DNA of 64,000 nucleotides. Origin: Paenibacillus ferrarius. Lineage in GTDB: Bacteria; Bacillota; Bacilli; Paenibacillales; NBRC-103111. The stretch is taken from contig NZ_MBTG01000073.1 in NCBI RefSeq assembly GCF_002027705.1, positions 210,573 to 274,572 of the forward strand, in the 5' to 3' direction. A program made the position numbers and the translations under genes. Positions 1-9,055 of this stretch are shown piece by piece (the stretch's first letter is position 1; the number at the start of each line of letters is the position of its first letter). The notes beneath the pieces are model-generated. The model was not told the DNA's origin and made no database searches. It was given only the letters and a program-made list of their open reading frames with translations.

Positions 1-174
1 CAGGAATTCACATTCACCGACTCTGATCGGTTTGCTCCATGGTCTCAAGCTTCCGTGAATCGTTCTGCACAGTTGGGATTGATGGAAGGAAGAGAAGACG
101 GAATGTTCTACCCGAACGATCCCGCTACGCGTGCGGAAGCGGTACAAGTCCTGTTGAGATTGTTGAACAAATAG
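1..174 (+). CDS. 3' end of an SLH-domain protein (partial)
   Basis: The frame is open from the first base to TAG at 172-174. The 57 residues read like the last S-layer homology repeat: a W..A.V..A..LGL segment, then an EDGMFYPNDPATRAEA motif typical of SLH domains. SLH repeats non-covalently anchor exported proteins to pyruvylated secondary cell wall polymer. The next gene encodes another SLH protein only 45 bases downstream, with no terminator visible between, so the two may be co-transcribed surface proteins. The N-terminal function lies outside the window and cannot be judged. Confidence 0.85.
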   Translation, partial: QEFTFTDSDRFAPWSQASVNRSAQLGLMEGREDGMFYPNDPATRAEAVQVLLRLLNK

Positions 175-218
175 GCGGAAGAGTACATAAAACCATCTCG
201 AAGTAGGAGGAGACTTTC

Positions 219-3200
219 TTGCGAACAATGCTGCGTATAAAAAAGTGGTGTGCGGTTATCGTGGCCTTCATGATCATATGTCAGATAACAGGGTCATTTT
301 CTCCATCCAGTGCTTATGCGAGCACGGCACCTGAGCCTGCTCCATGGAAGGATTCGGACCGGAATAACCGAGTCATGCTGACGATTGACAATTCCGACGG
401 TTCGGAGGATTTAAGCGATTTTCCTGTTCCTATTAAATTGAACAAAACAACGATCGACTACGCCGTAACCTCGGAGAGCGATCTGAAATTTTACAATGAT
501 GATCAAACGAAAGAACTGAGCTATGAGGTGGAAAAATGGGATCCAAACGATGAAAGCATCGTTTGGGTCAAAGTTCCGCTGATCCATGGCCTTTCCAGAT
601 CAGACCGCATTTGGTTGTATTACGGCGGCAGCACATTAAGTGCCCCCCAGCAAAAAGCGGTGTGGGACCCGAACTTTTTGCTCGTCTACCATTTCGGTGA
701 ACGAATTCAAGATTATTTCGAACAGCCTACTGCCGTCAAACAATATCAGGACTCGACAGCCAATAACAATATGGGCTTGCGGCAGGCTGTAGGAGCAAGC
801 TCCAGTGGACCTTCGTACACGTTATACGCAAAAGATGATCCGAGATATAACATGGTAGGCCGTTATTATGAGAGCCATCGAGGTTATGTAAGAGCGAAAA
901 ACGGGCTTGTCGGAGATGGAGAACAACAGCTTACCGTTTCCTTATGGGCACGTGCGAACGATTACGAATTAACCAAACTTTCGTATTACCTTATCGCTAG
1001 ACAGCGGAGCGCAGATAGCTTGAACCAGGCCTATTTTATGAAGCTGTCCGGTGGAAAATGGAGTGCGAATTTGTTCACTAACGATGTCGATCCTCTCAAA
1101 AACGGAAGCAGCGCAGCCGCTCTTAACGGAGGGAACGTAACGGAAGATTGGACTTATTTCACACTAACCTATGATAAAAACACAGCGGGAAATAACCTCA
1201 AGCTTTACCGGGACGGAGTTCTGGTAGATTCTGCAGCCCGCACAGGTTCATTGATCACAACAAGCGGCACGTCAACCGCGCCATTGACGATCAGTAAATC
1301 TTCCGATGCTGGCGCTGCCGGTGGCGGTTATCGCGGTGGTGTCGATGAGGTCCGGGTTTCCAAGGTAGCTCGCAGTGAGGCGTGGGTGAAGGCTGAGTAT
1401 AAAAGTATGAGAAAAAACAGCAATTTTATCGTATTTGGCCAACCAGAAAAGAAAAATGCGCTTCAACTGACGCTACTTCAACCAAAGCAAGGTGAAACCT
1501 ACTTTACTCCGGACTTAAGCTTAAGCGGACTGGCAAGCGAAAAGGCCAATATTCGTTATAAGCTTGACGCCAATGATTATGTGGCATTGAACGCCAATCC
1601 GGACGACAAGACCTTTCAATCCATGTTGAAAGAGCTCAAAAGTGGTGCTCATACGCTTTATGTCGAGGCGGCTTCCAATGCCAACCCTTCGGTCATCGAG
1701 AGCAAAACGGTCACTTTTACAATTGATGGCCGAAAATTGAATCCATCCGTTGTTCCTGAAAGTGCTAGCGGGGAGCAGGCTCAGCAAACCAGTGATGTAA
1801 CGCTTCGGGTAAAGGCGAAGTCGCCTACGGGAGAGCCAATGGATGTCAGCTTTTATGAGAAAAATGTGCAGGTTGTGAAAGACTTTGGCAGCAAATTGAC
1901 GACGGATGCTGCCTATGAGCGAACGGATTCGATGGATCCGCCGAGCAGTGCGTCAATTACTTCAGAAACAGCGCTGCCTGTTGAGGCGTATGATCGAATC
2001 AAAGCATCAGACGGAAACTATTACAGCAGCAAGTCGCTGTCTAATTATCCGTATCAACGTTTTGATCTAACAATGAATAGCGATCTATCCAACGTCAAAG
2101 ATTTGGAAGTGTCATGGGAAGGACACTCCAAAGAGAAAGTCATGTTATACGCTTGGAACTATTCGACTAGTAAATGGGAGCTTCTCGCTTCTCGTAACGG
2201 AAATAGCGACAATAGCGATTTCAAGCTGATCGGTACGTTGAATAAGACTACGATGGTGAACAGCACAACCAAAGTAGCCAAGCTGTACGTAGCTGCAACG
2301 CAGAAGGACACCATGCTTCCGGGACAAAAACCGGATCCAAGCCAGTATGATTTTTCCTTCGTTTGGATGACGGATACCCAGCTTGAGGCCGAATCATTCC
2401 CAGGCGCATACGATGCCAGTACGCAGTGGATTGCCGACAATAAGGATGCACAAAAAATCCAGTATGTGATTCATACCGGGGATATTGTGAACAGTGCAAA
2501 CCAGGAATCTCAATGGCAAAATGCTGATCACAGCATGAAAATTTTGGACAATGCGGGTATCCCTTATGGTGTGATTCAAGGAAATCACGATATGAACAAC
2601 GCCTTGTACGGGAAATATTTTGGTGCGTTCCGATTTGCTGGAAAGCTGTTTCAAGGGAAGCCTTACTATAACGAATATAACAGCTGGAATCAGAACCATT
2701 ATGACCTCATTTCCGCTGGCGGCGTCGATTTCATCATCATGTATATAGGGTGGGGGGGCTTTAATCAATCTTCGATTAATTGGGCCAACCAAGTCTTGCA
2801 GCAATACAAGGATCGCAAAGCCATTTTAGCCGTGCACGAATACTTATTGTATTCCGGAACATATGGCACAGATGATTACGGCGGCAAAAAAATTATGGAG
2901 CAGATCGTACAGCCTAACAGTAACATTTTTATGGTATTGTGCGGCCACAACCAATCGGCCTATTACAATGTAAAACGAATTGGCGGTAAAGTCGTATATG
3001 AGCTGCTGCACGACTATCAAGATGCTGCATTGGGTGGAGCGGGGTACATTCGTATGATGTATTTCGATCTGAAAAAGCAGATGATCTCTATGGTGCCTTA
3101 TTCTCCTATTACGAAGGATAACTACGGGTTTTTCCAGGAGAAGCACGAATTTTACACCATGCCGTTAAATGTCAACAACGAGCCTATCGAACTAGCTACA

Positions 3201-5489
3201 GGCTATATCGGAATAATAGGAAGCTCGCCTAACCTTATCCAGACTAAACAGGCTGCCTCGGATACGGGAGTGGCTGAACACACATGGAATCAGCGGGCTT
3301 ATAACCAGCCTTACACTTGGTATGCAGTGGCCAAGGATTCCTACGGCAATCAAACAAAGTCAGAGGAACGTACGTTCTCTATCGCGAAACCTGTTATTGA
3401 ATCGATCCGCTTGCAGGGACTAGCGCCAATGAAGGTGGGAGAACGACGGAATTCAGTCGTAGAAGCGACTTATACGGATGGCAGAAAGGAAATCGTGAAC
3501 GGATTCCTAGTAAGCAGCAGCAAGCCTGAAGTTGCCTCCGTAGACGCAAATGGGAATATTACAGCGCATGGAGAAGGCGAAACGATTATTACAGCGTCTC
3601 TTGGTTCTCTGATTACGTCCTACAAGTTATTGGTTCAAACGGTTCCGGTGACGTCCCCAGTCCTTCAGTCTATTCAGTTGGAGGGTTTGAAACCTTCCAT
3701 TGTGGATGATGAACGGCAGACGGTTGTAAGAGCTACATATAGTGATAGCAGTTCTATCCTACTTTTAGACGGTGGAAAAATAGCAGCTCAAGGACTCCAA
3801 CTTTCCAATTCTAATCCGGAAGTGGCGTCGTTGGATGTAGCTACTGGAAAAGTGAAGGCACTTAAAGCGGGCGAAACGGTTATTTCTGCCACCTATCAAG
3901 CTCTTCACAGCAGCTATACGCTATTGGTTCAAGCCAAGCAAGAGGAAGTCGATGTTACTCCTAAGCTTAAGTCTCTCACCATAGATGGGCTGCATCAGTT
4001 AACCGTCGGTGAGAAAGGTCAGGCCAATGTGTTCGGGTTGTATAGCCCTGATAACAAATTAGTTCCAATACAAGACGGTCTAAAATTCTATAGCAGCTAT
4101 GAGCAGGTAGCAACAATTAATAACGATGGCATAGTGACAGCACTGAGCCCTGGTCATGCTGCAATCACCGCAACCTATAATGGGCTGGAAGCTAGTACGG
4201 AGCTTGTTGTTATTGCAGATGGCCATACCGGCAATGATGGCGGTAACGGAAACACTGGCGGGAATAATGGTGGCAATAATGGCGACAACGGAAATGCTGG
4301 AAGCAGCAATGGCGGAGGAGGCTATGTACCTCCAACTGTACCTGGAGGAGCCGATCAAGCGTTTATCTTGAAAGTGAGTCCTGAGCAATTGATGCCAACA
4401 AACGGTCAAGAGTCAGCTATTATTAAAGTGGAGGAAGGGAAGGCTCAAGTAGATGTCCCTTACTCTGCGGTTAAATCGATGACCGTGCCGAGAATTTCAC
4501 TCGAATTCGACTGGGGCGCTATTGTGGTTCCGTATGAGTCTCTCCGTGCAACGGCTTCGGCTATGACGGACGAGCAGATACGCCAAGCTTCACTTTCTTT
4601 ATCTTATCGAATCTGGGATGACGAGCTGCTGGACGTGCTGACGGAGCTGCAGAACCGCCAGTCTGTCCAAATTACTCCTGCAGCAAAGATGATTCATATG
4701 GATTGGAACTCGAATACTTCCGCTGTGGGTATCGGTACGAGCGGCCAAAGGGCTGAAGTTCATTTGCCATTGCCGCCAAAGGCTAATGGCAAGCGTCTCG
4801 GATTGTACCATGTAAATGAAGACGGACAATTGAGATTTCACTCGCCAAATCGTTCTTCGGATTCCACCGAAGCTGTGTTTACCATGTCGGGTGGCGGAGA
4901 CTTCGTCATTCTTGAATACAACGTGAATTATTTTGATGTGAAGGAGCATTGGGCGGCTCAAGTTATCGGCGACCTCGCGGCGAGAGAAATGTTTCAATCC
5001 ATGGTGGTCGAGCCGATGATGGCTTCTTCTGTAGGTTCACAAGGCTTCTATCCGGATAAACAAATTACAAGAGCAGAGTTTGCTGCACTTCTTGCACGCA
5101 TGTTAGAGCTTCCTTTGAACGGTGCGAGCCAATATGTAGACATTCCGAATACGGCTTGGTATACGAACGAAGTCAATGCTGCTGCAAATGCGGGAATCGT
5201 TGAAGGAGTCAGCGATCATGAGTTTATTCCGGATTCGGCTATCACACGCGAACAAATGGCCACGATGCTGATGCGGGCTTGGCATGTGAAATTCGGAAAC
5301 AAAGAGGTATCCTCAAATGATGTTACGTTCTCCGATCAAGGGCAGATTAGTGAATGGGCCAAACAAGCTGTATTGTCTGCAGCGGGTCTGCATTTACTGA
5401 ACGGACGGGCGGATGGCATTTTTGTACCTGAAGGAACGACAACAAGGGCAGAAGCGGCACAAGTGATTCATCGTGTTTTGTTTCGTTGA
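219..5489 (+). CDS. Secreted SLH protein with calcineurin-like phosphoesterase domain, 1756 aa
   Basis: The TTG start is chosen because AGGAGG lies about 8 bases upstream; ATG at 228 is the alternative. A signal peptide (charged MRTMLRIKK, then a hydrophobic run ending near SAYAS) is followed by a DUF2341-like segment, a LamG/concanavalin-like segment (about residues 170-400), and a metallophosphoesterase (about 705-990) with the metal-ligand motifs DTQ, GDIV, GNHD and CGH. Three Big_2-type Ig-like repeats (about 1057-1335), a Gly/Asn-rich linker and three SLH repeats (about 1565-1756) follow. It should sit on the cell wall and hydrolyse an extracellular phosphoester. The substrate cannot be told from sequence; phosphodiester, nucleotide or teichoic acid are all possible. 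Confidence 0.88.
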   Translation: MRTMLRIKKWCAVIVAFMIICQITGSFSPSSAYASTAPEPAPWKDSDRNNRVMLTIDNSDGSEDLSDFPVPIKLNKTTIDYAVTSESDLKFYNDDQTKELSYEVEKWDPNDESIVWVKVPLIHGLSRSDRIWLYYGGSTLSAPQQKAVWDPNFLLVYHFGERIQDYFEQPTAVKQYQDSTANNNMGLRQAVGASSSGPSYTLYAKDDPRYNMVGRYYESHRGYVRAKNGLVGDGEQQLTVSLWARANDYELTKLSYYLIARQRSADSLNQAYFMKLSGGKWSANLFTNDVDPLKNGSSAAALNGGNVTEDWTYFTLTYDKNTAGNNLKLYRDGVLVDSAARTGSLITTSGTSTAPLTISKSSDAGAAGGGYRGGVDEVRVSKVARSEAWVKAEYKSMRKNSNFIVFGQPEKKNALQLTLLQPKQGETYFTPDLSLSGLASEKANIRYKLDANDYVALNANPDDKTFQSMLKELKSGAHTLYVEAASNANPSVIESKTVTFTIDGRKLNPSVVPESASGEQAQQTSDVTLRVKAKSPTGEPMDVSFYEKNVQVVKDFGSKLTTDAAYERTDSMDPPSSASITSETALPVEAYDRIKASDGNYYSSKSLSNYPYQRFDLTMNSDLSNVKDLEVSWEGHSKEKVMLYAWNYSTSKWELLASRNGNSDNSDFKLIGTLNKTTMVNSTTKVAKLYVAATQKDTMLPGQKPDPSQYDFSFVWMTDTQLEAESFPGAYDASTQWIADNKDAQKIQYVIHTGDIVNSANQESQWQNADHSMKILDNAGIPYGVIQGNHDMNNALYGKYFGAFRFAGKLFQGKPYYNEYNSWNQNHYDLISAGGVDFIIMYIGWGGFNQSSINWANQVLQQYKDRKAILAVHEYLLYSGTYGTDDYGGKKIMEQIVQPNSNIFMVLCGHNQSAYYNVKRIGGKVVYELLHDYQDAALGGAGYIRMMYFDLKKQMISMVPYSPITKDNYGFFQEKHEFYTMPLNVNNEPIELATGYIGIIGSSPNLIQTKQAASDTGVAEHTWNQRAYNQPYTWYAVAKDSYGNQTKSEERTFSIAKPVIESIRLQGLAPMKVGERRNSVVEATYTDGRKEIVNGFLVSSSKPEVASVDANGNITAHGEGETIITASLGSLITSYKLLVQTVPVTSPVLQSIQLEGLKPSIVDDERQTVVRATYSDSSSILLLDGGKIAAQGLQLSNSNPEVASLDVATGKVKALKAGETVISATYQALHSSYTLLVQAKQEEVDVTPKLKSLTIDGLHQLTVGEKGQANVFGLYSPDNKLVPIQDGLKFYSSYEQVATINNDGIVTALSPGHAAITATYNGLEASTELVVIADGHTGNDGGNGNTGGNNGGNNGDNGNAGSSNGGGGYVPPTVPGGADQAFILKVSPEQLMPTNGQESAIIKVEEGKAQVDVPYSAVKSMTVPRISLEFDWGAIVVPYESLRATASAMTDEQIRQASLSLSYRIWDDELLDVLTELQNRQSVQITPAAKMIHMDWNSNTSAVGIGTSGQRAEVHLPLPPKANGKRLGLYHVNEDGQLRFHSPNRSSDSTEAVFTMSGGGDFVILEYNVNYFDVKEHWAAQVIGDLAAREMFQSMVVEPMMASSVGSQGFYPDKQITRAEFAALLARMLELPLNGASQYVDIPNTAWYTNEVNAAANAGIVEGVSDHEFIPDSAITREQMATMLMRAWHVKFGNKEVSSNDVTFSDQGQISEWAKQAVLSAAGLHLLNGRADGIFVPEGTTTRAEAAQVIHRVLFR

Positions 5490-5540
5490 AGTGCAGCCCG
5501 GACATTGGCTGGCTGTAGCTGAATCATAAATACATTGAGA

Positions 5541-5575
5541 GAAAGCGCGTCGCTTTAGAGGGCGCGCTTTTGTGT
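5541..5575 (+). terminator. Rho-independent terminator after the SLH phosphoesterase
   Basis: Arms AAAGCGCG (5542-5549) and CGCGCTTT (5563-5570) form a GC-rich stem followed by TTGTGTGTTTT. It lies 52 bases after the stop codon and separates the surface-protein genes from the injection-system locus. Confidence 0.75.
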
Positions 5576-5701
5576 GTTTTCCCTGACGGTTTTCAATTTC
5601 CAAACTCTCCCGACGAGCTTCATGACAGCATTCATCTTTTACAAAGTATGGGGTAACGCGTTATATTGGTAGTAATAACCATATGGACGGGAGTCATCTT
5701 C

Positions 5702-6652
5702 ATGAATCAAAAAAACGAGCATGGCTGCTATTTACAGCTGGGTAGTTTGCTGAACGAGACCTATAAGTTGACCGGCTACATAGCGTCAAGCGAGCTGTCC
5801 ATCGTTTATCTCGGTTATCACGTTGAGAGCTCAGAGAGCGTTGTCATCAAGGAGTACTATCCCAAATCCCTTGTAATGAGGGATCTGGACAACACGACCG
5901 TTATTGCTCGCAAGCCATCGGCACAACCCCATATTGATATGCTGCGAGAAGCTTTCCGCCGGGAGGCTGCGATTCTGAAGCGGCTTCGGCATAAGAATAT
6001 CGTGGAATTTATGAACGATTTTGAGCAAAATGGAACCAGCTACCTGGTCACGGCCTATTGCAAGGGGCAAACGTTAGAGAGCTGTATTCACCAAAATCAT
6101 CCGATGACAAGGGCTGACTGGGTAAGAAAGACGCTAATCCCTTTACTCGAAGGGATTCAATACATGCATGACCAAGGAATTATCCATCGTGACCTCAAGC
6201 CGGGGAATGTCATGATAGGTGAAGACGGCAGTCCGCAAGTCATTGATTTCGGTTCCGCTATTCACTTGGATACGGCTTCCAGCTATCCGATTATGACATC
6301 AGAGGGATTTTCACCGCTGGAATTATATTCAGATAAATCGACGCAAGGAACATATTCGGACATGTTTAGCTTGGCCGCAATCATTTATTATGTTCTGACG
6401 GGTCAAGTGCCTATGGATATATCTCAAAGGTTGATTCAAGATAACCTCCCATCGGCTAGGAAACTTAATAACAGAGTTGGCGCTTTATTGTCGTTCATCA
6501 TTATGTGGGGAATGGCTGTGAAATTCGCCAAAAGATGTCCTTCCCTTCGGGTTATGAAGGCTGCGCTTCATATGGAATACTACCGTTTGAAAGGCCTGGA
6601 CTTATCGATTGGCAAGCTCAAAAAAACAGAAAAACCCACACCCCGTCTATGA
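5702..6652 (+). CDS. Ser/Thr protein kinase (PpkA/PknB type), 316 aa
   Basis: This is a eukaryotic-type Ser/Thr kinase, by position the activating kinase of the adjacent injection system. Visible motifs are the VIKEYYP lysine segment, HRDLKPGNVM catalytic loop, DFGSA metal-binding motif, an SEGFSPLEL activation/P+1 segment and the SDMFSLAAIIY helix. The Gly-rich loop is degenerate (GYIASSELSIVYLG). No transmembrane or PASTA part follows the kinase domain, so it should be cytosolic. I prefer ATG at 5702, preceded by GGGAG, over an upstream TTG at 5666. The end overlaps the convergent VWA gene by 6 bases. FHA and PP2C genes nearby complete a phosphorylation circuit as in type VI post-translational control. 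Confidence 0.88.
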   Translation: MNQKNEHGCYLQLGSLLNETYKLTGYIASSELSIVYLGYHVESSESVVIKEYYPKSLVMRDLDNTTVIARKPSAQPHIDMLREAFRREAAILKRLRHKNIVEFMNDFEQNGTSYLVTAYCKGQTLESCIHQNHPMTRADWVRKTLIPLLEGIQYMHDQGIIHRDLKPGNVMIGEDGSPQVIDFGSAIHLDTASSYPIMTSEGFSPLELYSDKSTQGTYSDMFSLAAIIYYVLTGQVPMDISQRLIQDNLPSARKLNNRVGALLSFIIMWGMAVKFAKRCPSLRVMKAALHMEYYRLKGLDLSIGKLKKTEKPTPRL

Positions 6653-6669
6653 CAGGGTGCTGGGTTTTA
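6631..6669. terminator. Bidirectional terminator between convergent kinase and VWA genes
   Basis: AAAACCCACACCC (6631-6643) pairs with GGGTGCTGGGTTTT (6655-6668) apart from one bulge, giving A/T runs on both sides. The two stop codons lie inside the hairpin, so it can end transcription from either direction. Confidence 0.7.
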
Positions 6670-8677
6670 TTTCTTTATAGCGTAGTTCAATTTCTGTGAT
6701 GTGGTCCTCAAAGGTAATGTAGATTTTATCGTTGTAATGAATCATTTCTTTTTTGTTCTTAGGAATGGGGGTTTTTCCTTTTTCAATGGAGCATTTGGTG
6801 TTGTGCTTGATTAAGAGAGTTCCCTGTTTACCTGCTTGGAACGTTATGCGTTCTGTCTCCGGCAGCGGTTCATTAATAGCTAGACTGGCAAATAAATCGC
6901 TTAGCCGGATTGTCTGCTGCTTGCCAAAGGAAGGGAGAGGCCAATATTTAACGGGAATATCGTTCCCGCTAGCTGTATTCAAGAAGTAGCCTTCAAGCCG
7001 TCCGACAAATTTGGGCTTAGGGCGAAGCACGAACCAGATAATCAGCGTCACAAGGAATAGGCCTAGCACAAAGCTTCCGATCATGATGTACCGAGTCCAA
7101 ATGGAACGAACGGTAAGGTTGAGGTTTGAAGTTACGGAGCCTCCCTCAGAATCCTTCACGGTTAGTTTGATTACGGACTCTCCGGTGCGATGCGGAGAGA
7201 TGAGCATAATCCCGTTGTTCTCGAGGGAATAGTCCGCCAATTTGTCATTGCTGATGGTATCAATGGTATAGCTAAGCTTGTCATGATTCACATCGCGAAA
7301 ATGTGTCGAAAGATCGATAGAAGCTGGCCCATCCTCCTTGCTTAACAAGATGTTCCCATCGCTGATAGCCTCCGGTGAGGCATTGGTTATCTCCAGCCCC
7401 TGACCGGTTGCTTCCCGATAGAAGTCGGGCCCTTGGAGCAAGAGGCTGGTCTGATATTTGCCGGAATGCGCAAAGGTTGTTTCGACCGACATGCCATTGC
7501 CGGCAAGGGTCATCGGCAGCTTCTGCTCTTGCTTCGTGCTTACATCTGTGATGGTGAGCTCAGCTTTTAAGGTTTGGTAAATATCAGGATTTGTCAGCTT
7601 TTTTCCGTCGGTTTCGTTAAGGAGAAAGGCAGATATGGTGGCCGGAACGCCTTTAACAACCTGAGGCATTTCAAAACCTGCGCGTATATTATAGTTGTGC
7701 AAGGCATTAATTTTCACAAGATCGCCGGGGCTTCCCTTGAATTTCAGTAGATAGCTTCCTTTTTGCGGTTGCGGCATCTTCATCAGGGAGTACTTTTGGG
7801 ATTTATAAAATTGTACATGATTGGCGTTGCTGTACAGATGTGTCTCTGTTATTGGATGCGGAGACAATAAAATAATGTTGGCTTCATCGATGTTCTCATT
7901 AGGTATTGTAACGGTTACTTCTTGCAAGTCTCCAGTTGCCGTAATCGTGGCTACTGGCACGAGCACGGAACGGATTTGTTTAGCAAATATGCGATTGAAA
8001 ATGTCGGGTAAATCCGCAGCGCTTTCCGTGATGAATGAAACGCCTCCGGTTTGAGCGGCAATTTTTTCGAGCTGGGCGGCGTTGACGGAGCCATCATGAT
8101 TCAATCCGACCGTAAAAATCGGGTAACCCTCTTTTTGTGCTTCGCTGATTATACGTTCGACATCCTTGTTAGAATCCTCGACTTCTCTGCCTGTGGAAAT
8201 AGGTCCAAAATCGGTTCCTCCATCAGACAATAGAATCATCATCGGGCGGGAGGTGCTATTTTTCCCGCTGTGAATGAGATCAGCTCCCTTGCTTAACCCC
8301 AAACCAAGATCCGTATACCCGGAAAATTTCAAATTCTCAATTTTTGCCTTCAGCTTGTTCTTTTGTTCTTCTGCAGCTAGCGAAGTTAATTCTTGCGATT
8401 CAACAATTTTATGGTTATAGGCAACAAAGCCAATTCGGGTGTGAGCCGCTTGACTCATATCCATAAACATTTTAATGACTTCTGCAGCTACTCGATTCGG
8501 GTCGGTAGCGTTCATTGAATAGCTGTTATCTATCACGAAAACGGCATCGATGCCTGACTCTGCTTCCTCTTTGGCGGGAGTGATCTCTGCCAGTAAGTAA
8601 AAGAAAATGACGAAGAAGATGACGAAAGATGCGAAAATAGGTGCTATCTGTATGGAATGGTTTTTGTTGTATTTCAA
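6647..8677 (-). CDS. Membrane-anchored VWA-domain protein, 676 aa
   Basis: The start chosen is TTG at 8677, with AAAGGAG about 10 bases upstream; the frame extends 66 codons further but that part is AT-rich and unlike a protein start. A membrane segment near residues 9-29 precedes a von Willebrand factor A domain with MIDAS motif DNSYS and a later SDGGTDFG segment. Ig/cadherin-like regions follow, then a second membrane segment (about 527-550, IGSFVLGLFLVTLIIWFVL) and a cytoplasmic tail of about 124 residues. Topology places the VWA domain outside the membrane. It is divergent from the sheath gene and could anchor the injection system to the membrane or envelope; that role is inference. Confidence 0.8.
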   Translation of the reverse strand: MKYNKNHSIQIAPIFASFVIFFVIFFYLLAEITPAKEEAESGIDAVFVIDNSYSMNATDPNRVAAEVIKMFMDMSQAAHTRIGFVAYNHKIVESQELTSLAAEEQKNKLKAKIENLKFSGYTDLGLGLSKGADLIHSGKNSTSRPMMILLSDGGTDFGPISTGREVEDSNKDVERIISEAQKEGYPIFTVGLNHDGSVNAAQLEKIAAQTGGVSFITESAADLPDIFNRIFAKQIRSVLVPVATITATGDLQEVTVTIPNENIDEANIILLSPHPITETHLYSNANHVQFYKSQKYSLMKMPQPQKGSYLLKFKGSPGDLVKINALHNYNIRAGFEMPQVVKGVPATISAFLLNETDGKKLTNPDIYQTLKAELTITDVSTKQEQKLPMTLAGNGMSVETTFAHSGKYQTSLLLQGPDFYREATGQGLEITNASPEAISDGNILLSKEDGPASIDLSTHFRDVNHDKLSYTIDTISNDKLADYSLENNGIMLISPHRTGESVIKLTVKDSEGGSVTSNLNLTVRSIWTRYIMIGSFVLGLFLVTLIIWFVLRPKPKFVGRLEGYFLNTASGNDIPVKYWPLPSFGKQQTIRLSDLFASLAINEPLPETERITFQAGKQGTLLIKHNTKCSIEKGKTPIPKNKKEMIHYNDKIYITFEDHITEIELRYKEIKPSTLS

Positions 8678-9055
8678 AGTAAATATTCTCCTTTTATTCT
8701 CAAATTTTGTTAAAGTGTGTGAAAACACACAGAAATAATTATAGAAATACTCTATTATGATCAAACATACAAAATAATACAATTTCATACAAATCTTTCT
8801 TTTTCTTGAGAAAATGAAGGGAGGATTGGCCCGTGTGCAGGTTGCTTCATACCATGTTTTTACAAAATATAACATAAAAATACAAAGTGAAAATAGGTAT
8901 AAAGTACCTTTTTAGTTATAATATTTTATATTTGCTAAAACAAACCAATATATACTATGATTTATCAAACTTACTTTACATCTACACACATTTTGGAAGG
9001 GAGTAGCTGTAGGACTCATAAGATAATCTAGTCTTACTAGCTGATAGGTGAAACT
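8678..9055. promoter_or_regulatory. AT-rich divergent control region between VWA and sheath genes
   Basis: This 378-base stretch has no convincing gene and is much more AT-rich than its neighbours. A TATAAT hexamer lies at 8917-8922 on the plus strand, without a clear -35 match at 17 bases. It should hold the promoters for the leftward VWA gene and the rightward sheath-tube operon. The sheath gene's ribosome binding site (AGGTGA) is at the right edge. Confidence 0.5.

Noticed and set aside
4225..4325. Gly/Asn-rich repeat as a tandem DNA repeat or CRISPR-like array
   Set aside because: It encodes a flexible protein linker in the SLH phosphoesterase, with no regular spacer structure.
8678..8875. 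66-codon N-terminal extension of the VWA protein
   Set aside because: The extension is AT-rich with no signal-peptide layout, and a TTG start with AAAGGAG lies just before the membrane segment.
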